Assembly (NCBI GenBank): GCA_003427395.1
Contig: BFEA01000025.1
Span: 5,537,860 to 5,558,774 of the forward strand
Reading direction: 5' to 3'
From: Chara braunii
Lineage: Eukaryota > Streptophyta > Charophyceae > Charales > Characeae
DNA: 20,915 bases
The translations under genes and the position numbers were made by a program. Under the pieces are notes generated by a model. It saw only the letters and a list, made by a program, of their open reading frames with translations, was not told the DNA's origin and did no database searches. Shown piece by piece: positions 16,028-20,915 of the stretch (positions are counted from its first letter, which is position 1; every line of letters begins with the position of its first letter).

Positions 16028-18064
16028 AATATGCTAGCCTTGGTGGCAGCCAGTATTGAGCAGGAGGAGTTACGACAAAGCAAGTCGCTGCAGAGTGAGG
16101 GTGCTTGTGAAGCTTCCGACGAAGAGGATGTTGTGATGATTGGTGACACTGAAGGAAGGGTCGAGAAAAAGCCCAGAGTTTCTATTGGAACCACTGCCAC
16201 TCCTGCACGGTTGAGGGGGCGAGGAAAAGCAGCAGATCACACTGGTCAAAAGGCTACTGGAGAGTTTGGAGAAATCGAAGCTGCTGTTTGTAGTGCCACG
16301 AAAGAGAGAAAAGGAGGAAAGAAGCCGGGTAAGGCAGGAAAACATACAGGTGAAAGGTCTGAAGAAGCACCACCAAAGAGAGGAAGAGGAAGGCCTCGTA
16401 AAGTTAAAGTTGACCCCACTGATGTTCCAGCCCCTTCTGCTGCTGCTTGCAACGAGTCGAACCATTTGGAGTTAGCAGGAAATGTGGCCGATGGTAAGGA
16501 AGCAGAGCTTGTTCCCCGTAAAACTGGCAGAGGTAGACAGCAAGCTTCTACTTCAGTCACACTAGAAGAATCCCCTGGGGCTTCAATGAAAAGGATTGCG
16601 AGGACAGTGGGTGCGGACAGGGCAGCAAAGGCTATGGCCGAAAACCTTAGGACTCCACCTCCAAGCAGAGTGGCTCACTTGTCAACCATAGGTATCGATA
16701 GCATGGGTCCCGCAGGAGGAATGGATAATGTAGACGGAGATGCCTCCGTTCGGAAGATGTCACCGGTGCGGAAGGTGACTTTTGTAGACCTGTTGGATTC
16801 TAGGGAGGAGGGAGTTGACGCTTTTGCGGCCGCGTCAATAGTGAATTCTCCTCAGGCTGCACAAGGGAGCCCACGGGAGATAGGAACTGCTCAACAAGAT
16901 CAGACTTTGGTTGGCAGCGCCAGGGTCAAGTCCAGGCAACATGTGAAAACTTCAAAGGAGGCTGATGAGGTTGTTAACAAGGTCACTCACGGGCGAAGGA
17001 CAGCCCGCATATCGGATCAAAAATGTGGGGTGGAAGATACCAAAGCCAGTGGAACTCAGGGAGGGCAAACGACATCACCTGGGGAACCACACACGTGTAC
17101 AGAGGCTGGTCTGATGGCCCAGCGTGTATCAACACGGAGAAAAAGAGAGAGAGAAGTAGGTGTATATGATTCCCTGGTTGAACCAGGCTTCGCTTCGGGG
17201 GTTAAGAAGGGTCGAGAAGGTAAAGGGGGAAGGAAAAACAGCAAAGGCAAGGGTCGGGGTGATGAGAATGAGGGCGCAAGGGGTGATGAAGATGATGATG
17301 TGCAACTAATAGAGAACAAAGGAGATGAAGGGAAGTCGGAGAGGCAAAAACTTATAGTGAACAGTGAGGGGAAAGAGAGAAAGCTAGTGGGAACTCGGCA
17401 GTCTAAACGGATTGATGGAAGGCAACGCGAGGAGAATGCTAAGGCTCAGATACTGCAAGAAGAAAAGAGGGCAGCACAATCAGATGCGGAAAATCTGGCA
17501 ACCAAGGGGAATGCTATTGTTGAACAAGCAGTTATTGACCTTGCTTTGTCATCGTCATCAGATAGCGAATGTCAGGAAGCAGAGCAAGGGCCTATTAGGA
17601 GGGGCCTTGTAAAGCAAAGCACGGGAAGGGGCTTCAAGGAAACAAGAAAAATAGGAAGCCAGGCTGGAACGCTGGGGAGAAACTCCATGGGTATCCGGGA
17701 ACAGAAAGACGCGGATGCACAGTCACCTGTACAACCCAGGAGAGGTGTCGGTGCAAAGAACAAAACTGTCCCCAAAAGGTGGAAGGAGCTGAGGGAGGTG
17801 GAGCCCGGAAGAGACGCTGGCGAGGAAGCCGTTTCAAAATCTCAGAGAGGAGCAGCAGATCACGGAAAAATCGTTGGCCCATTGCATTCCAGGAAGCTTC
17901 GTGAAGTTGTCACAGATGCTCTCTCGGGGGATAATGATGACGATGGGGCTGTTGATGCTGATGATGATGTCCAAGTGCTTGATGAAAGGGAACCCACTGT
18001 TAATCGCAGTAATCGCAGAGGAAAAAGAAAGGAGCTTGACCAGCCTGCAAGAGAGACTCCTCTG
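16028..18064 (+). CDS. Large exon: disordered nuclear protein segment with AT-hook and SUMO-interaction-like motifs
   Basis: A 2037-nt internal exon lies between tgctgattcttgcag and CTG|GTAAGC, phase 0 at both ends, giving 679 residues (NMLALVAASIEQEEL… to …RETPL). It is low in hydrophobics and rich in K/R/E/D/G/S, so mostly disordered. A canonical AT-hook (KRGRGRPRKVKV, residues about 117-128 of the exon) implies minor-groove binding to AT-rich DNA. Hydrophobic four-residue cores flanked by acids or Ser look like SUMO-interaction motifs: DEEDVVMIGD (31-40), FVDLLDSREE (about 252-261), DEDDDVQLIE (420-429), AVIDLALSSSSDSE (501-514) and DADDDVQVLDE (644-654). Basic clusters (TRRKRERE, RRGKRKEL) are probable NLSs. 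The theme fits the Agenet domain upstream; linkage to it is inferred, and downstream exons lie beyond 18064. Confidence 0.8.
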
Positions 18065-18450
18065 GTAAGCCGGACACAGAATATCCCCTCATGATGTTTG
18101 TATGTGTGTCTGCATAACCTGAATGGCTGTAAACAATTGCTCACGGAGGTGTCAGTTCCTTCCCTGTCGTGGAGACTCTCCTGGAGGAGGTCACTATGTG
18201 TACTGAATGCTCGCGGAGCATGCTTCGGTGTCTAACCAGGCTTGCTCCACCCCTCCCTGACCTCTATAGCAGGAGAACTGGAACCTTTACTTCATTATCG
18301 CAAGCCTTAGTTCTTGCAGCTTGTATTTTTCCGTTTAGGATGGTCTTTCAAACTAGGAGACAGTGGTGAAGACCTTTATCGTGACTTGGAAGTATATTTT
18401 CATTCAAGACCCTTCATTGTCACTTCTGTGTATATTGCATTTTGAGTTAA
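18065..18450. other. Intron start, no confident feature
   Basis: The sequence after the donor holds only short ORFs. No following exon can be fixed by frame before the repeats begin. Confidence 0.45.
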
Positions 18451-18453
18451 TGG

Positions 18454-18502
18454 CACCTTCGGGACAGCCATTAAAATTGGAACACGGCAAATTCAAAAAA
18501 AA
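18454..18502 (+). pseudogene. U6 snRNA 5'-end fragment with A-tail
   Basis: CCTTCGGGACAGCCATTAAA-ATTGGAAC matches the first ~30 nt of U6 as seen in the 14.8 kb copy. It then diverges (acggcaaattc) into A8 and an A-rich run. It is probably a 3'-truncated or chimeric U6 retrosequence. It shares the shortened 5' stem-loop with the other copy. Confidence 0.7.
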
Positions 18503-18559
18503 GAAAGGTTTATGCTAACCTATATCTGTTTCATCATTTCATGGTTTTGAGCATATGGT

Positions 18560-18725
18560 TTTGAGCATACTTGCGGCGCATCCTGTGCCCGGGGTCGCGG
18601 CACATGCGGCACAGAGTGCACGCGCACACACGTGATGTGGAAAGAAAAAAGAAAAAAAATTGAAAGGACAGGGTGGGGTGGTCAAACATGCCCCACGCTT
18701 CCAAAAATCCGAAAGCGAGAAAAAG
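18560..18725 (+). repeat. GC-rich GCGC-element, copy E5
   Basis: 'acttgcggcgcatcctgtgc', 'ggggtcgcggcacatgcggc', an A-rich run, then 'gaaaggacagggtggggtgg' and 'tcaaacatgcccc' is the inverted counterpart of copy E4 through both its GC head and its A/G body. Confidence 0.75.
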
Positions 18726-18837
18726 TGTCCTTTTTTTGTTGAACTACAGCAGGGTTGCACACCCCGACGGTGGGCGGCCCTTGACTGGTCGGCACCTAGC
18801 AGTCGGGGATCATCGGCACCCCACACTTTTTTTTTTT

Positions 18838-18995
18838 GGGATCCACAACCCCTAATAACCCCGCCCACACCCCCATAGCGGCCCCCAATACCCGCATACA
18901 CCAACCTAACACTCCCGAACCGCCCCCAACATCCTTGTTAACGCCCCCAATATTCCCTATATCACCCCTACACTCCGCCTCTACTCCAACCCATA
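18838..18995. other. C/A-rich, G-poor strand-asymmetric segment
   Basis: About 155 bases with very few G and many CCCC groups spaced irregularly ('cccccaatacccgc', 'cgcccccaacatcc', 'cgcccccaatattcc'). It is probably a degenerate tandem array. The complementary strand has G-quadruplex potential. Confidence 0.6.
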
Positions 18996-19172
18996 CCTGC
19001 GTCGTATCGCGTGCACGCGAGCTCCGCACGCGCGGCGCATAACGCACGTGTAAGCATGCACGCGCATGTGATGCGACGCACCTCACTAAATAGGGTATAA
19101 AAAAAAAATTGGAGAAGGCTGGCTGAGGTAGCCAATAGTGCACCACAGAAAAAAAATAGGGCCCACGTATTC
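18996..19172 (+). repeat. GC-rich GCGC-element, copy E6
   Basis: The GC head ('gcacgcgagctccgcacgcg', 'atgcacgcgcatgtgatgcg') is followed by 'aaatagggtataaaaaaaaa', 'ttggagaaggctggctgagg' and 'tagccaatagtgcacc'. The order and several words match the reverse complement of copy E4 ('gaaatagggggtcagtaaaa'). Confidence 0.65.
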
Positions 19173-19261
19173 CTTTTTGAATAGTCTTTTTCGCGGAGGA
19201 CCCCAGCAGTACAAATGCAAGGGTCCCAACATCTCAAGAGATGTTCAGCAAATTCGTATGA

Positions 19262-19338
19262 AAGAAGAGCAGGCCAGCAATATATGTTCTGGATCCGAAG
19301 TCAGGTCTGCTTCCGAGCAGTTATGGGTTACAGATTAC
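19262..19338 (+). mobile_element. Single-arm copy of the 14.1-14.5 kb SINE-like repeat
   Basis: 'gcaggccagcaatatatgtt', 'ctggatccgaagtcaggtct' and 'gagcagttatgggtta' match the complement of the right arm of the foldback element. Here the B-box-like stretch is 'cttcggatcc' on the minus strand. Confidence 0.65.
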
Positions 19339-19371
19339 TACTTAGTACCGTAGCTCTCTCTTTTTTTTGTT

Positions 19372-19529
19372 TCTTTGGCCATATGAAGTAATGTTCTATT
19401 CGAATGCAGTGGTTTTTCCTCTTAGCGCGAACCAGCTGCCATAGTCCACTTGATACCTCTGACCGGTATTGGTAAGGTCTTTGGCCATATGAAGTAATGT
19501 TCTATTCGAATGCAGTGGTTTTTCCTCTT
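19372..19529 (+). repeat. Perfect 52-bp direct repeat, 106-bp offset
   Basis: tctttggccatatgaagtaa … tttttcctctt occurs at 19372-19423 and again at 19478-19529 without mismatch, which indicates a recent tandem duplication. Confidence 0.97.
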
Positions 19530-19695
19530 CAGAAATCGCAATAGAAAGGTCTTTGAACTTTAAAGTGCCATTCCATTAAAAGAAATGGACTGAACCTTTC
19601 AACGTTTTTTGGGAAACTCGAATACAACACCTATGCGTTATGTTGGTGCAAAGACAGTAGCCATCCCCTATGTCTACGGTAGATGGCCGTATTCC

Positions 19696-19816
19696 TCTAT
19701 TCTAGTGTATAGTACTCTGACCCTCCTTCTATACCTCTGTTTTAGTATATAATACTCTGGCCAGCCTTCTATACCTCTATTCTAGTATACAATACTCTTG
19801 ACTCGCCTTCTATATT
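19696..19816 (+). repeat. Three tandem copies of a 40-bp unit
   Basis: Units start at 19696, 19736 and 19776: tctattctagtatataatac + tctggccagccttctatacc, with a few changes each. They sit where LINE RT sequence would be expected to continue. Confidence 0.9.
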
Positions 19817-20180
19817 TTTGTCCTACCCACTTTCTAGCCATACATTGCTGAAGGAAGTCCTAATTGACCTGATCCTATGCTTCTTCAAAGTCCAAACGAA
19901 AAAAAAAAAAAAAAAAAGCTGTGTGCAGCCTCCTATCCCGCCCGCGTAAGTTTTGTTGCTTCTATCAAACATACCACATGTTCAACTATATATCTTCCTG
20001 GTCCTGGTATAAAGCCTGTTTGGTCAATGTTGCAACTTGAAACATTTCTCTGCCACATGGGTGAGTCCTTTAGGTTACTGCAAGCAGCGATATGCGTCGG
20101 TGATTCCTGAGCTCCTGTTTTCCTCCTTTTCTGTGTAGGAGCAACCACCCCCCGTGCACAATCTCCCTGAATGTGCACTC
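19817..20180 (-). pseudogene. LINE (non-LTR) reverse-transcriptase fragment, decayed
   Basis: On the minus strand the translation contains DQTGFIPG…GRYIVEHVVCLIEA, the conserved non-LTR RT motif around 'QxGF..GR.I..N'. Further on it has LDFEEA-stop-DQVN-stop-DF, which corresponds to the RT block beginning 'LDFxKAYD'. At least two in-frame stops interrupt it. The two motifs are separated by a 19-residue homopolymer (A on the plus strand, 19899-19917), probably an expansion in the Phe/Leu-coding stretch before LDFE. No YxDD box, endonuclease or tail is recognised. Confidence 0.75.
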
Positions 20181-20685
20181 CTGGAAAGCTTCTCGGTATA
20201 AGTCATACTAGTCATCCCCGATACTCTTTCCAGAATTCGTTAAACAAACCCATAGTTCACGGACACGTTTCCTGGCTTCACGTCGTCCAGAGCTTTCAAT
20301 GCCCGCCCTTGCAATATATCGTTATCAACTTATTCAAGGTATGTCGGAGCCTCTGGTCTAAATGCTGTGTGCAGTGGGCTTCACACACTTTCAAGAACTT
20401 TTCCTACCTTGTGCCACACTGTCTATATCCCACCTCCACCTCGCCCATGGGGCCGATTCTTTGGGCATTTTTAATAACCCCTTCGTGCATCACAGATGAC
20501 AGATTAGTGCAAGGAATATGAGCAATAGCGAGATGACAGAATCCAGATTGCACAATCACATTGAAAGCTAGAAAGTCCCCCAGTCTCCAGAAAGTAGCAT
20601 TGCACCAATAATACACCAATGGAAAATCGTAACACTGAAACCGAATGTCAATAGAGAGCTTACGCTTGTCTTGGCCCTTCCCCCT
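20181..20685 (-). other. Possible upstream part of the LINE fragment
   Basis: Minus-strand frames here are short and broken (one of 71 codons at 20404-20619). By position this would be the linker between endonuclease and RT of the same LINE, but no motif confirms it. Confidence 0.3.
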
Positions 20686-20846
20686 ACTTGGCGCTCGGCC
20701 CCCAGACTACTCCCCACACAGCTACTATGTGCCTACTAATTGACAATGCAACTGTTGACATCAGCAGCCACCGAAGTACATGAAGATGCCACCCGATGCA
20801 GACCATCCATCGCCAATACTAGGTATGAGCCCTCACATCATCATCC

Positions 20847-20850
<4 letters not shown>
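20686..20850 (+). repeat. Diverged dispersed repeat, copy Y
   Basis: 'ttggcgctcggcccccagactact', 'gacaatgcaactgttgacat', 'ccaccgaagtacatgaagat' and 'aggtatgagc' match copy X at 7890-8075 in the same order. Confidence 0.55.

Positions 20851-20915
<65 letters not shown>
20851..20915. repeat. (TC)n microsatellite at window end
   Basis: A pure TC array runs to the last base. It is the complement of the dinucleotide that starts the window. Confidence 0.98.

Overview
This is eukaryotic, intron-rich nuclear DNA. It most likely comes from a streptophyte (plant-lineage) organism with a repeat-laden genome. A charophyte such as Chara would fit, but that is inference. The signs are a plant-type Agenet (Tudor-like) domain split over three phase-compatible exons, polyadenylated U2 and U6 snRNA retropseudogenes, fragments of Ty3/gypsy and LINE elements, a TTTAGGG-like tract, and very abundant microsatellites. 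Nothing prokaryotic is present. The window starts in (AG)n and stops in (TC)n and contains one N, so it looks like a whole contig broken at simple repeats.

Gene layout. One forward-strand gene probably runs through most of the window. Exons 543-735, 1779-1837 and 4746-4855 join without frame disruption to encode a complete Agenet-like module. A chain of small, less certain exons follows (5511-5537, 6269-6326, 7288-7324, a duplicated pair near 10.2-10.45 kb, then 15152-15868). A 2037-nt exon (16028-18064) encodes a long disordered basic/acidic segment with an AT-hook and several SUMO-interaction-like motifs. It ends in a clean donor, so the gene continues beyond 18064. The picture is a nuclear chromatin-associated protein. 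I can prove the first three exons belong together by frame; the link to the 16 kb exon is inferred from strand, chain and theme.

Intron and intergenic layout. 0.7-1.8 kb: a Ty3/gypsy pol fragment. 1.8-4.7 kb: simple repeats and a 203-bp duplication. 4.9-5.4 kb: a diverged tandem duplication interrupted by a U2 retropseudogene. 8.6-9.8 kb: antisense 18S-rRNA-like fragments in up to three copies. 9.9-11.1 kb: 19-bp tandem repeats, a 46-G run and GA/CAGA repeats. 11.35-12.97 kb: a purine-rich 28-bp minisatellite with a 510-bp higher-order duplication. 13-19 kb: several copies of a GC-rich GCGC element in both orientations, a foldback/SINE-like repeat, and two U6-derived insertions. 19.4-20.2 kb: tandem repeats and a minus-strand LINE reverse-transcriptase pseudogene.
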